DNA of 64,000 nucleotides from Algiphilus sp. Its GTDB lineage: Bacteria; Pseudomonadota; Gammaproteobacteria; Nevskiales; Nevskiaceae. How positions within the stretch are numbered: the stretch's first letter is position 1; the number at the start of each line of letters is the position of its first letter. The notes below the pieces were generated by a model. It did no database searches, was not told the DNA's origin, and was given only the letters and a program-made list of their open reading frames with translations. The translations under genes were made by a program, and so were the position numbers. The stretch is from assembly GCF_023145115.1 (NCBI RefSeq), contig NZ_JAGLEJ010000051.1, positions 4,082 to 68,081 of the forward strand, written 5' to 3'. Shown here one piece after another: positions 8,002 through 16,535 of this stretch.

Positions 8002-8685
8002 CTAGCGTCCGGCCGAGTGCAGTGCGACCGTGAATCCGGTGGCCCGGAAGGCGATGGCCGTGAGCGGGTAGCAGGCCACCATCAGGAGCGCGTACCACCA
8101 CTCCAGCGCGTTGAGCCGGGCATCGGGGTCGGCGGTGAAGAATTGCAGCGGCAGCGAGGCGAGCCCGAGACCGAGCAGCAGCGCCAGCACCACCAGGAAG
8201 GCGCGACGCAGCGCGGCCGGCAGCACGCCGGCCGAGGTCGCGAGCGAGATGAGCAGCATCTGGGCCAGCACCGTCATCGAGAAGTAGAGATTGATGCCGT
8301 AGCGGCGCAGCAGCCCCGGCACGTCGCCGTCCTCGCCCAGATAGGTGGCGTACAGCGTGTAGAACAGCGCGCCGACCAGCCCGCAGCCCAGCAGCGCCCA
8401 GCGGCGCCGCCACGCCGCACGGTGCACCGCTGCCGCCCAGGCGAAGCACAGGCCCCAGAAGCCGGCCAGCAGCCAGCCATAGGGCTGCATCGTGAAGCGG
8501 AACCAGTAGATGACGGGGTCCTGGCGCGCCGCCCGGCTGATCGACGTGCAGCCGTCCCAGTACGGATTGCACGGCTCGATCAGTCCGAGCGCGGTCGACA
8601 TCAGCCAGGCGGCGTGCAGACAGATCACCGGCCACGCGGCGGCGGCAACGGCGACGATGACGGGCAGTCGCGAGATCGCGGGCAT
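8002..8685 (-). CDS. Multi-pass membrane protein of unknown function
   Basis: A 227-residue protein with about six hydrophobic segments. The first follows MPAISRLPVIVAVAAAAWPV; later ones include YGWLLAGFWGLCFAWAAAV, WALLGCGLVGALFYTLYATY and AFLVVLALLLGLGLASL. A loop with CNPYWDGCTSISRAAR between the first two segments carries two Cys that could pair in the periplasm. The overall shape recalls Frag1/DRAM/Sfk1-like proteins, which I cannot confirm. The ATG at 8685-8683 is the best start. The gene is divergent from the following lipoprotein gene and is probably monocistronic. Confidence 0.65.
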   Translation of the reverse strand: MPAISRLPVIVAVAAAAWPVICLHAAWLMSTALGLIEPCNPYWDGCTSISRAARQDPVIYWFRFTMQPYGWLLAGFWGLCFAWAAAVHRAAWRRRWALLGCGLVGALFYTLYATYLGEDGDVPGLLRRYGINLYFSMTVLAQMLLISLATSAGVLPAALRRAFLVVLALLLGLGLASLPLQFFTADPDARLNALEWWYALLMVACYPLTAIAFRATGFTVALHSAGR

Positions 8686-8861
8686 GGCGATTTCCCGGGG
8701 AACGCGGCGATGCCAAGGGTACCGCTGCCTCCGCCGCCGTGCCGACCATCCCCCAGATGCGGGATTGGGCCGCGGAGGCGGGACCGCTACAACGGGGCGC
8801 AGTGCGCGCGATGCCGCGCGTGATCCGCCATGCGACAACCGATGTTCAGGGGGAATCCGAG

Positions 8862-10025
8862 TTGAACAAGCTACCGATCATTGCGGCCTGTGCCGTGCTC
8901 TTCCTCGCCGGCTGCGACGGTCTCCAGGATCGGGGCAACCCGTTCGCCGACGAGGACACCGGCACCACCAATCCCGATCCCAACCCGATGCCCGAGCCGG
9001 AACCGGAACCGGAACCGCAGCCGGAACCCGAGCCGGAGCCCGAGCCGGAACCGGAGCCAGAGCCCGAGCCGGAACCGGAGCCGGAGCCGGAGCCGGAGCC
9101 CGAGCCCGAGCCCGAGCCCGAGCCGGCGCCTTCCGAGGACGAAATCGCCGTGCCCGACACCGTCACGCAGGACGATCTCAGCGAGCCCGACGCGGCCGGT
9201 GCCGCCATCGCGCGCATCGCGGCGCTCAGCAAGGGATTCATCAGCGCCCAGGCCGTCAGCGGCAACGACGGCAGCCAGACGCAGTCACTGCGGACCAAGG
9301 TCGAGACCGCGATTCCGTGCGAGAGCGGCTCGGGCACTGCCGATTCGAACCTGTCGGGCGACTTCTCGTCCAGCACGGTCACGCTGCGCTACCAGAACTG
9401 CCAGCTCGGCGATGTCATCTTCAACGGCACGCAGGTGACGACCACCGACTTCGGCAGCTTCGACCCGACCAGCGGCCAGGTGCCCGATCGCACCACCGGC
9501 GAAGTGCAGTCGGGTGAGGGCGGTGCGCCCTTCATCATCGATCTGCTCACGCCGGCCGACGACAAGCGCCGATTCCTGCTGCTCGGCGATGTCACCTACG
9601 ACATCACCATCGGCGACAACACCAGCACCTTCGAATCGGCCGACTTCAGCTACCGCCAGAAGACCACCATCATCAATACCTCGGATCCGGCACGCCCGCG
9701 CGTGGACAGCGAGGTCGGCAATGCCGGCACGCCCTACACGCTGTCGGCCGAGTCGATCGATGCCGACCGCTTGTCGGTGGTGCAGCAGGGGCCGTTCCGC
9801 ACCAGCGGCGACTGCGGCAGCGGAACCGGCACGGTCAGCACGTCCAGCCCCCTCGTTCTCAACCAGGAGAGCGGGCTCATCGAGGGTGGTCAGCTGATGA
9901 TCCAGACCAATGATGGCCAGAACGTCACCGCGACCTACAACGGCGACGGCAGCGTGACCATCGATGGCCCGGGGGGGAGCCGTACCTACCAGCCGGAAGA
10001 GCTGGAAGACATCTGCGACATCTGA
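8862..10025 (+). CDS. Hypothetical lipoprotein with a long Glu-Pro repeat
   Basis: Predicted 387-residue lipoprotein. The TTG start at 8862 is preceded by CAGGGGG and gives a type II signal peptide ending LFLAGC, with the lipidated Cys near residue 16. After TNPDPNPMPE comes an almost pure (Glu-Pro)n tract of about 45 residues. A Thr/Ser/Gly/Asp-rich domain of about 290 residues follows, with QNC and ESGSGTADSNLSG segments, and it ends near LEDICDI. No known domain was recognised. EP tracts commonly act as stiff spacers that hold a domain away from the membrane, so an outer-membrane tether is inferred. A strong terminator follows 20 bp after the stop. Confidence 0.75.
   Translation: MNKLPIIAACAVLFLAGCDGLQDRGNPFADEDTGTTNPDPNPMPEPEPEPEPQPEPEPEPEPEPEPEPEPEPEPEPEPEPEPEPEPEPAPSEDEIAVPDTVTQDDLSEPDAAGAAIARIAALSKGFISAQAVSGNDGSQTQSLRTKVETAIPCESGSGTADSNLSGDFSSSTVTLRYQNCQLGDVIFNGTQVTTTDFGSFDPTSGQVPDRTTGEVQSGEGGAPFIIDLLTPADDKRRFLLLGDVTYDITIGDNTSTFESADFSYRQKTTIINTSDPARPRVDSEVGNAGTPYTLSAESIDADRLSVVQQGPFRTSGDCGSGTGTVSTSSPLVLNQESGLIEGGQLMIQTNDGQNVTATYNGDGSVTIDGPGGSRTYQPEELEDICDI
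8991..9126 (+). repeat. In-frame Glu-Pro hexanucleotide repeat
   Basis: A tandem CCNGAR array encodes an almost uninterrupted Glu-Pro tract, broken by one Gln. Units mix CCGGAA, CCGGAG and CCCGAG, so the array is imperfect at DNA level. It remains in frame throughout. Such tracts can change length by slippage in steps of whole EP units. Confidence 0.9.
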
Positions 10026-10045
10026 GCTTCTGCGTGTCAGTGCAT

Positions 10046-10076
10046 GCGCCCGGACCGTCGGTCCGGGCGCTTTTTT
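10046..10076 (+). terminator. Rho-independent terminator after the EP-repeat lipoprotein
   Basis: A perfect 10-bp stem, GCGCCCGGAC/GTCCGGGCGC (10046-10055 with 10061-10070), has a 5-nt loop and is followed by TTTTTT. It starts 20 bp after the lipoprotein stop and lies just before the convergent thiolase stop. The T-run is on the plus strand, so it serves the lipoprotein gene. Confidence 0.92.
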
Positions 10077-10083
10077 GTGCCCG

Positions 10084-11271
10084 TCAGACGCGCTCGACGG
10101 CCATCGCCACGGCCTCGCCGCCGCCGATGCACAGGCTGGCGATGCCGCGCTTCTCGCCGCGCTGATGCATCGCGCCGAGCAGGGTCACCAGGATGCGGGC
10201 GCCGGAGGCGCCGATGGGGTGGCCCAGCGCGCAGGCGCCGCCGTTGACGTTGACGCGCTCGTGCTCGAGGCCGTGCGCTTCCATCGCCGCCATGGTGACG
10301 CACGCAAAGGCTTCGTTGATCTCCCACAGCCCGACGTCGGCGGCCTTCCAGCCGGTGGCATCGAGCAGCTTGGTGATGGCATGCACCGGCGCCACCGTGA
10401 ACTCGGCGGGCAGGCGCGCGTGCCCCGCGTGCCCGGCGATGCGCGCCAGCGGCTGCAGGCCGCGGCGCTCGGCTTCCGAGGCGCGCATGAGCACCAGTGC
10501 GGCGGCGCCGTCGGAGATCGAGCTCGCCGTCGCCGCGGTCACGGTGCCGTCCTTCTTGAAGGCGGGCTTCAGCTGCGGGATCTTGTCGGGACGCCCCTTG
10601 AAGGGCTGCTCGTCCTTGTCGACGGTCTGGCTGCCGCCCCTGGCCGGCACCTCGACGGGCACGACTTCCTCCGCGAAGCTGCCGTCCTCGTTGGCGCGCT
10701 TGGCGCGCGCCAGCGACTCGATGGCGAAGGCGTCCTGGGCCTCGCGCGACAGGCTGTAGGTGTCGACGCAGCGCTCGGCGAAGACGCCCATCGGCATGTC
10801 CGCCTCGTAGGCATCGTTGAGCCCGTCCAGGGCCATGTGGTCGTAGATGCGGTCGTTGCCGTAGCGGTAGCCGGCGCGCGCCTTGGCGAGCAGATAGGGC
10901 GCGTTCGACATGCTCTCGAAGCCGCCCGCCAGCATGACGCGGGCGCTGCCCGCGGTCAGCAGATCGTGCGCCAGCATGACCGCCTTGAGGCCGGAGCCGC
11001 ACATCTTGCTGATCTGGGTGGCGCCGACGCTGTCGGGCAGCGCCGCGCCGCGCACCGCCTGGCGCGCCGGGGCCTGCCCCTGGCCGGCGATCAGGCAGCA
11101 GCCGAGGATGGCCTCGTCGATATCCTCGCCGGCCACGCCGGCGCGCTCGACCGCCGCGCGCACCGCGGCGGTGCCCAGCTGGTGGCCGGCCAGACCGGCG
11201 AAATCGCCCAGCATGCCGCCGATCGGGGTGCGGGCCATGGAGACGATGACGATGGGATCCTGGCTGCTCAT
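10084..11271 (-). CDS. Acetyl-CoA C-acyltransferase (thiolase)
   Basis: Thiolase of 395 residues catalysing reversible condensation or thiolysis of acyl-CoA. Catalytic residues are visible: nucleophile C91 in KMCGSGLKAV, NEAFA, H351 in GGACALGHPIGASGAR, and C381 in CIGGGEA. The sequence resembles the acetyl-CoA acetyltransferase (AtoB/PhaA) branch more than FadA, but substrate length cannot be read from motifs. It is divergent from the leucine dehydrogenase-like gene, which suggests a shared role in branched-chain amino acid or acyl-CoA catabolism. No other beta-oxidation gene lies next to it. Confidence 0.92.
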   Translation of the reverse strand: MSSQDPIVIVSMARTPIGGMLGDFAGLAGHQLGTAAVRAAVERAGVAGEDIDEAILGCCLIAGQGQAPARQAVRGAALPDSVGATQISKMCGSGLKAVMLAHDLLTAGSARVMLAGGFESMSNAPYLLAKARAGYRYGNDRIYDHMALDGLNDAYEADMPMGVFAERCVDTYSLSREAQDAFAIESLARAKRANEDGSFAEEVVPVEVPARGGSQTVDKDEQPFKGRPDKIPQLKPAFKKDGTVTAATASSISDGAAALVLMRASEAERRGLQPLARIAGHAGHARLPAEFTVAPVHAITKLLDATGWKAADVGLWEINEAFACVTMAAMEAHGLEHERVNVNGGACALGHPIGASGARILVTLLGAMHQRGEKRGIASLCIGGGEAVAMAVERV

Positions 11272-11380
11272 GCGGTGTCCTCGCGTGGATGCGTGAAGAA
11301 ATGAACGGTGATTATCGCTTAGCTGTGTCGGGGGCGCTGCCGTCTACAATGGAGCCCTGTCGCCGGGAGGGAGGCACCGC

Positions 11381-12436
11381 GTGACCCTGCAGCTGTTCGC
11401 GCACGAGGAATTCGACGCCCACGAACGGGTGGTGTTCGGCTTCGACGCCGAAACCGGGCTGCGCGCCCTCATCGCCATCCACAGCACGCGCCTGGGGCCG
11501 TCGCTGGGTGGTTGCCGCATGTACCCGTACGCCGACGAGACCGCGGCCCTGACCGATGTGCTGCGCCTGTCGCGCGGCATGAGCTACAAGGCGGCGCTGG
11601 CCCGGCTGCCCCAGGGCGGCGGCAAGAGCGTGATCATCGGCGATCCGCGCGCCGACAAGTCCAGTGCGCTGATGCGCGCCATGGGGCGGCAGGTCGAGGC
11701 GCTCGGCGGCGCCTACATCGTGGCCGAGGATTCGGGCATCACGGTGGCCGATGTGCGCGCGATGGCCGAAGCCACCGGGCACGTCAGCGGGCTGGCGGCG
11801 CCCGGCGCACCCGGCGACGGCGATCCGTCGCCGGCCACCGCCGAGGGCGTCTACCTGGCCATGCAGTGCTGCGCCGAGCGCGTGCTGGGTGCCGACAGCC
11901 TGCTCGGCGTGGGCGTGGCCATACAGGGTGCGGGCAAGGTGGGCACGCTGCTGGCCGGGCATCTGGCACGCGCCGGCGCCCGCCTGTGGATCAGCGACGT
12001 GCACGGACCCAGCGCCGAGGCCTGCGCGCAGGCCACCGGCGCCGAGGTCGTGCCGCCCGACGCCATCTACGACGCGCCCGCCGAGATATTCGCCCCCTGC
12101 GCGATGGGGGCCGTGCTCAACGCCGGGACCATTCCGCGCCTGCAGTCGCGGGTGGTCGTGGGCGCCGCCAACAACCAGCTTGCACGTCCGGAGGACGATC
12201 ACCGCCTGCTCGATGCCGGCGTGCTCTACGCACCGGACTACGTGGTCAACGCCGGCGGCATCATCGATATCCACTATCACCGGAGCGGCGACTACGATCC
12301 CGGAGCCGTGCGCGCGCATCTCGCCACCATCCCCGAGACGCTGGCGCGCATCCTCGATACTGCGCGCGCCGAGGACCGGCCCACCGGTGAGGTCGCGGAC
12401 GCGCTGGCGCGCGCCGTGATCGCCGGCGAGCGCTGA
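11381..12436 (+). CDS. Glu/Leu/Phe/Val dehydrogenase family protein, probably leucine dehydrogenase
   Basis: 351-residue NAD-dependent amino-acid dehydrogenase, predicted to deaminate branched-chain amino acids to 2-oxo acids. The N-terminal catalytic domain has GPSLGGCRMYPY, the substrate-Lys motif MSYKAALARLPQGGGK and the AEDSGIT stretch. The C-terminal NAD domain has VAIQGAGKVG. VVGAANNQLA and YVVNAGGIID are typical of leucine/phenylalanine dehydrogenases. Translation starts at a GTG (11381) with GGGAGGGAGG just upstream. The length is near that of leucine dehydrogenases and shorter than glutamate dehydrogenases. Its stop is 25 bp before the DUF389 gene, so cotranscription is likely. Confidence 0.88.
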   Translation: MTLQLFAHEEFDAHERVVFGFDAETGLRALIAIHSTRLGPSLGGCRMYPYADETAALTDVLRLSRGMSYKAALARLPQGGGKSVIIGDPRADKSSALMRAMGRQVEALGGAYIVAEDSGITVADVRAMAEATGHVSGLAAPGAPGDGDPSPATAEGVYLAMQCCAERVLGADSLLGVGVAIQGAGKVGTLLAGHLARAGARLWISDVHGPSAEACAQATGAEVVPPDAIYDAPAEIFAPCAMGAVLNAGTIPRLQSRVVVGAANNQLARPEDDHRLLDAGVLYAPDYVVNAGGIIDIHYHRSGDYDPGAVRAHLATIPETLARILDTARAEDRPTGEVADALARAVIAGER

Positions 12437-12461
12437 CCGACACCGGTCCCGGGGGCACCGC

Positions 12462-14468
12462 ATGGCCGAACCGTCCGAATCCGCACGCGGCGCGTCACCC
12501 ACCGACGACGACGACGCCCCGGTGCTGGTCGATACCGCGCTGCTCATCATCCAGGGCGAGGGGGGCGACGCCGCCGTCGAGGCCGAGTGCGAGCGCGCCC
12601 GCGCCTTCGCCGCCGAGCACGGCATCGCGCTGCAGGAAGTGGCGGCGCGCGCCTTCTTCGACAGCGAGCCGCCCGAGGATGCTCCTCGCCACTGGATCGT
12701 CATCGGCGAGGATCGCGTGCTCATGCGGGCGATGGATGCCGCCGAGGGACGCGAGGTCGGGCTCGGACTGCTGCCGGCCGGCAAGCTGACCCGCACGCGC
12801 GGATTCTACGATCTGCCCGCGGACGGTGACGCGCGCCTGGCGCTGGCGTTCCGCGCGCCCGAGCTGGCACTCGATGTCCTGCGCTGCAACGGCGAGCTGG
12901 TGCTCGGCCAGGCGGCGGTCGGCGACGTGCCGTTCCTGGACCGGCGCGGTCAGGCCCTGGTCCACGTCCAGGAGCGCCTGTGGCAGCGCTGGGCGATGGC
13001 GGCCAGCCTGTTCTGGACGGCGTGCCGGCGCCTGTTCGTGATCACGCCGTCGGTCATCCGCATGCACCTCGGTCGCGAGGAGAAGCCGCGGCGCACGGCC
13101 ATCACCGGCATCGTGCTGCTGGAGAACGATGTCGATTCGGCGGCCGGCCGCATGCTGGGCGAGGCGTTGTCGGCGCGCGACGGCCGCGTCACCGCGCTGG
13201 TGCTGGCGCCGACCTCGGTGGTGCGCTATCTCGGGTTCCTGCTGCGCGCGGCGGTCGGGCGCAGCGGTCCGCCGCTGCCGCGCGCGCTGAGCTACGTGCG
13301 CACCGAGGGTCTGGTGATCGAGTCCGACGTCGAGCTCGATTACCGCGTCGACGGCATGCGCCACCGCGCCAGCCGCATCGAGGTCACGGTCAATCCGCAG
13401 GCGCTGCGCATGAACGTGGGCGCGCGCTTCGACGGCATGGCGGGCATCGACGAGAACGGCAAGGACACGCTCAAGCTCGGCGACCTGCCGGAGAACGAAT
13501 CGCGCCTGGCGCTCATCCGCAAGCGCCTGCCGCTGTTCACGCACGCGCTGGAGGAGGACTTCAAGGATCTCTTCCTGCTGCTCAAGGACAGCGCCCGCAT
13601 CGGGCCGGACTACCTCACGCTGAGCGTGCTGTCGGCGCTGATCGGCACGCTCGGCCTGCTGCTCGACAGCGCCGCGGTGATCATCGGCGCCATGGTGCTG
13701 GCGCCGCTGATGGCGCCCATCATCTGTTTGTCGATGGCCGCCCTGCGGCGCGATTTCGGCCTGCTGCGCCAGTCCGCGACCGCCATCGGCGTGGGCGTGG
13801 GGCTGTCGCTGGCGGTCTCGGCGCTGGTGGCGCTGCTCGTGCCCATGCGCATGCTCACGCCCGAGATCGCGGCGCGTCTGGCGCCGAGCCTGATCGATCT
13901 CGGCGTGGCGGTGTTCTCCGGCGTCGCCGGCGCCTACGCCTACGCCCGCGAGAGCATCATGAAGAGCCTGCCCGGCGTCGCCATCGCGGTGGCGCTGGTG
14001 CCGCCGCTGGCGGTGGCCGGTATCGGCGTGGGCTGGTGGGACGGCGGCATCGTGCTGGGCGCGGGGCTGCTCTTCCTCACCAACCTGGTGGGCATCGCCC
14101 TGGCCGGCGCCGCCACCTTCATGGTGCTCGGCTACGGACCGGTCAAGCGCACCACGCACGGGCTGCTCTATCCGGCGGCGGCGGCGGTGCTGGTGGCGAT
14201 CCCGCTGGCGTTGTCCTATGCCCGCATGCATTTCGTCTGGCAGGCCGAGCGGCAGCTCGCCCACAGTGTCTACCGCATCGACGGACAGACGCTCGAACTG
14301 GCGCGTCCCATGGTCAGCGTCGATGGCGGGCTGGTGCGCATCCGCGCCGACGTCTACGTCGACGGCGCCGCCACCGACGCCGATTTCGCGGCCCTGCGCG
14401 ACCGCATCGCGCGCGAACTGGACCGCGACGTGGAGCTCGACATCACGGTGCGCGCACGCTATCGCTGA
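12462..14468 (+). CDS. DUF389 membrane protein with an N-terminal diacylglycerol-kinase-like domain
   Basis: 668 residues in two parts. Residues ~20-310 form a soluble alpha/beta region resembling the DAGK-catalytic-like extension seen in some proteobacterial DUF389 proteins, with no clear kinase GGDGT motif. Residues ~345-590 form the DUF389 core. It opens with a KRLPLFTHALEEDFKDLF segment, followed by SALIGTLGLLLDSAAVIIGAMVLAPLMAP and several further membrane helices. A ~60-residue soluble tail ends the protein. The function of DUF389 is not established; transport or stress roles have been proposed. The start ATG at 12462 sits 25 bp after the preceding gene. A REP-like palindrome follows 24 bp after the stop. 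Confidence 0.85.
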   Translation: MAEPSESARGASPTDDDDAPVLVDTALLIIQGEGGDAAVEAECERARAFAAEHGIALQEVAARAFFDSEPPEDAPRHWIVIGEDRVLMRAMDAAEGREVGLGLLPAGKLTRTRGFYDLPADGDARLALAFRAPELALDVLRCNGELVLGQAAVGDVPFLDRRGQALVHVQERLWQRWAMAASLFWTACRRLFVITPSVIRMHLGREEKPRRTAITGIVLLENDVDSAAGRMLGEALSARDGRVTALVLAPTSVVRYLGFLLRAAVGRSGPPLPRALSYVRTEGLVIESDVELDYRVDGMRHRASRIEVTVNPQALRMNVGARFDGMAGIDENGKDTLKLGDLPENESRLALIRKRLPLFTHALEEDFKDLFLLLKDSARIGPDYLTLSVLSALIGTLGLLLDSAAVIIGAMVLAPLMAPIICLSMAALRRDFGLLRQSATAIGVGVGLSLAVSALVALLVPMRMLTPEIAARLAPSLIDLGVAVFSGVAGAYAYARESIMKSLPGVAIAVALVPPLAVAGIGVGWWDGGIVLGAGLLFLTNLVGIALAGAATFMVLGYGPVKRTTHGLLYPAAAAVLVAIPLALSYARMHFVWQAERQLAHSVYRIDGQTLELARPMVSVDGGLVRIRADVYVDGAATDADFAALRDRIARELDRDVELDITVRARYR

Positions 14469-14492
14469 GGCGAGAGATCGGGGCCAAAGGCC

Positions 14493-14569
14493 GGGGACAG
14501 TGTATTTATTTCATGGCTTCCGCGGCAGAGAAGGGCAGTGTTCTTCATGGAAATAAATACACTGTCCCC
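14493..14569. repeat. Palindromic REP-like element 2
   Basis: A perfect 20-bp inverted repeat, GGGGACAGTGTATTTATTTC at 14493-14512 with its complement at 14550-14569, encloses 37 bp. It lies between convergent genes (the DUF389 protein and acpH). The arms are a diverged version of those at 5700 and 23981: the outer GGGGACAGT is identical, and the inner part is GTATTTATTTC instead of ATACTTATTTCC. Confidence 0.85.
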
Positions 14570-14602
14570 GAGTCGTCCCCGGTTCGCGGCTGGCGCGTGC
14601 GC

Positions 14603-15163
14603 TCAGGCGCGCAGGCAGTCGCGCAGCACCTCGGCCAGTCCCGGCGCCAGCTCCGCGCCGTGCGCGCGCCAGTTGCCGCAGGCGGCGAGCAGGGCGTCGG
14701 GGTGCCGGGCGCGCTGGGCGATCCTGTTGATCGCGCGGTCGATGCCTTCCGGTTCCGCGACGCCGCGCAGGATCTCCGCGAAGCGGGTCGCGGTCGGGGC
14801 CGGTACGCCGGCGGCATCGAAGGCGTCGGTGCGCGCCGCGACCGCAGCCGCCGCATGCGCGCAGAAGTCGGAGAAGGGGCGGTCGTGCCAGGCCGCCCAG
14901 TGCGTCGCCAGCCAGTGGTCGGCGTAGAGGTCCAGCGTGATGCCGCCGTAGCGCCGTTCGCGACGGTCGATGCGGGCCAGCGCGGCCGCGGTGTGCTGGT
15001 GGCGGTCGAAGGTGCTGTCGATGCGGCGGTGCAGGCGTACCGACTCGGCGACGTCGGGGGGCAGGTGGGAGAGATCGCGTCCGCGCACGGCATCGCCGAG
15101 CACCGCGCCGGCCGCATCGGCACCACGCGCCTCGGCGATGTAGAGATGGGCGAGGAAATTCAT
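14603..15163 (-). CDS. acpH: Acyl carrier protein phosphodiesterase (AcpH)
   Basis: 186-residue enzyme predicted to remove the 4'-phosphopantetheine arm from holo-ACP. It begins MNFLAHLYIA and has an HD-like arrangement with GDAVRG, VRLHRRIDSTFD, DLYADHWLA and HWAAWHD, matching the AcpH (DUF479) family in order and length. The ATG at 15163-15161 follows the FAH gene by 10 bp. The order DUF502-FAH-acpH therefore looks like one minus-strand operon. The longer upstream frame is the shadow of the FAH gene. Confidence 0.88.
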   Translation of the reverse strand: MNFLAHLYIAEARGADAAGAVLGDAVRGRDLSHLPPDVAESVRLHRRIDSTFDRHQHTAAALARIDRRERRYGGITLDLYADHWLATHWAAWHDRPFSDFCAHAAAAVAARTDAFDAAGVPAPTATRFAEILRGVAEPEGIDRAINRIAQRARHPDALLAACGNWRAHGAELAPGLAEVLRDCLRA

Positions 15164-15173
15164 CGCCGCGCGC

Positions 15174-15791
15174 TCAGACGCAGTGCCACTCCGCCCGGCC
15201 CAGACCGTCGCCCTCCAGGGCGATGACGTCGCCGGCCACCAGCGGGCCGACGCCGGCGGGCGTGCCGGTGAAGACGATGTCGCCGGGCAGCAGAGTCCAC
15301 GTCTCCGACAGGATGCGCAGGATGCGCGCCACCGGGAACAGCATGTGGCCGGTGTCGCCCTCCTGGCGCAGCTCGCCGTTGACCGTGCAGCTGAAGCGCA
15401 GCGCCTGCAGGTCGCCGTCGGGGCGGGGCTGCCACGGGCCGAGCGGCGCCGAGCCGTCGAAGGCCTTGCACGCCTCCCAGGGCGCACCGCGCTCGCGCAG
15501 GGTGGTCTGCAGGTCGCGCAGGGTCAGGTCGATGCCCAGGCCGACGGCGTCGATGTGGCGGTGCGCCGAGCCCTCGTCGATGTCGCGCCCGGCGGTGCCG
15601 ATGCGCACCGTCATCTCGGCCTCGAAGTGGACGGCACCGCGTCCCCGCGGCAGCACGAGCGGCGCATCGGCGGCCACCAGGCTGCTGGCCGGCTTCATGA
15701 ACACCACGCATTCGCCGTCTTCGGCGTGCCCGAGCTCGCGCACGTGCGCCGCGTAGTTGCGGCCGATGCAGAAGATGCGCGGAGCGCTCAC
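15174..15791 (-). CDS. Fumarylacetoacetate hydrolase family protein
   Basis: 205-residue single-domain FAH-family hydrolase or decarboxylase. It has IFCIGRNYAAHVRELG at the N-terminus, metal-ligand Glu residues in HFEAEM, GLGIDLTLRDLQ, and the C-terminal LLPGDIVFTGTPAGVGPL. Known members act on fumarylpyruvate, acylpyruvates or oxaloacetate. The substrate here is not determinable. It starts at GTG 15791-15789, whose GTGA overlaps the stop of the DUF502 gene by 4 bp, so translational coupling is likely. Confidence 0.9.
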   Translation of the reverse strand: MSAPRIFCIGRNYAAHVRELGHAEDGECVVFMKPASSLVAADAPLVLPRGRGAVHFEAEMTVRIGTAGRDIDEGSAHRHIDAVGLGIDLTLRDLQTTLRERGAPWEACKAFDGSAPLGPWQPRPDGDLQALRFSCTVNGELRQEGDTGHMLFPVARILRILSETWTLLPGDIVFTGTPAGVGPLVAGDVIALEGDGLGRAEWHCV

Positions 15792-16411
15792 GATGCCGGG
15801 TCCCGGGCGGCGCCCTCGGCGGCCGGGCGCGACATGCCCGCCGTCACCACGAAGCGCATGCCCTCCTCGAGCTTCATGTCCACGGGCTTGAGGCAGCCGC
15901 GCGGGATGAGCGCCATGTAGCCGCCGATCTGGTAGCTCAGCGGCAGATAGACCGCGACCTCCTCGTCGTCGACCTCGATGCCGAGCTGCGAGAAGTCCTC
16001 GAGCGTGACGAAGCCGAACAGTCGCATCGGCACGCCCGGCCAGGCCACCGTCACCATCTTGGAGAAGCGGGCCTCCTCGTCCTGCTTCGAGAACAGGCTC
16101 ATGAGGTCCCGCACCGAGCCGTACAGCGTCTTGATGATGGGGATGCGGTTGAGGCGCCGCTCGAAGGCGGTCACCAGCGACTGGAAGACGATGAAGCGGG
16201 TCGCCATGCCGGCGGCGAATATCACGATGACGCCGATGGTCAGCCCCATGCCGCGGGTGTAGACCCCGTCCGGCAGCAGGAACTTGAGCGCGCCGCCCAG
16301 CACCGATTCGGCCGCGACCACCAGCCAGACCAGCACGGCCAGGGTGACGATGATGGGCAGCGATACGGCGAGGCCGCGGAGGAAGGTGGTCAGCAGGTTG
16401 CGAGCGGTCAC
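15788..16411 (-). CDS. DUF502 family membrane protein
   Basis: 207 residues with two N-terminal membrane helices (GLAVSLPIIVTLAVLVWLVV and GLTIGVIVIFAAGMATRFIV). The conserved RRLNRIPIIKTLYGSVRDL follows, then a soluble domain containing VTVAWPGVPMRLFGFVT and YLPLSYQIGGYMALIPR. This order is diagnostic of DUF502; its function is unknown. The start is GTG 16411-16409, with AAGGAG six bases upstream. It is first in the DUF502-FAH-acpH operon. Confidence 0.9.
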   Translation of the reverse strand: MTARNLLTTFLRGLAVSLPIIVTLAVLVWLVVAAESVLGGALKFLLPDGVYTRGMGLTIGVIVIFAAGMATRFIVFQSLVTAFERRLNRIPIIKTLYGSVRDLMSLFSKQDEEARFSKMVTVAWPGVPMRLFGFVTLEDFSQLGIEVDDEEVAVYLPLSYQIGGYMALIPRGCLKPVDMKLEEGMRFVVTAGMSRPAAEGAARDPAS

Positions 16412-16475
16412 GTGGCGCTCCTTGCGGGGGCGGCGGAAACTGATGCAGACCTTAGACCAAGTGCTTGACGGGGGC

Positions 16476-16518
16476 CTGAACGACGAAGCCCGGCGCGAGG
16501 CCGGGCTTCGTCGTTCAG
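16476..16518 (-). terminator. Long hairpin downstream of pckA
   Basis: Perfect 19-bp inverted repeat CTGAACGACGAAGCCCGGC (16476-16494) with 16500-16518 and a 5-nt loop. It starts 17 bp past the pckA stop in the direction of transcription. No T-run follows on the minus strand, so it may be a Rho-assisted terminator or a 3'-stabilising hairpin. Confidence 0.75.
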
Positions 16519-16535
16519 CGCGATGCGGGCGCGGA

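Noticed and set aside
8991..9126. Possible CRISPR-like or minisatellite array
   Set aside because: The units are 6 bp, contiguous, without spacers and in frame within a lipoprotein gene. It is a coding EP repeat, not a CRISPR array.
14545..15126. 193-codon minus frame overlapping acpH
   Set aside because: It covers the acpH coding region in another frame and runs into the palindrome. The acpH frame has the conserved AcpH motifs.
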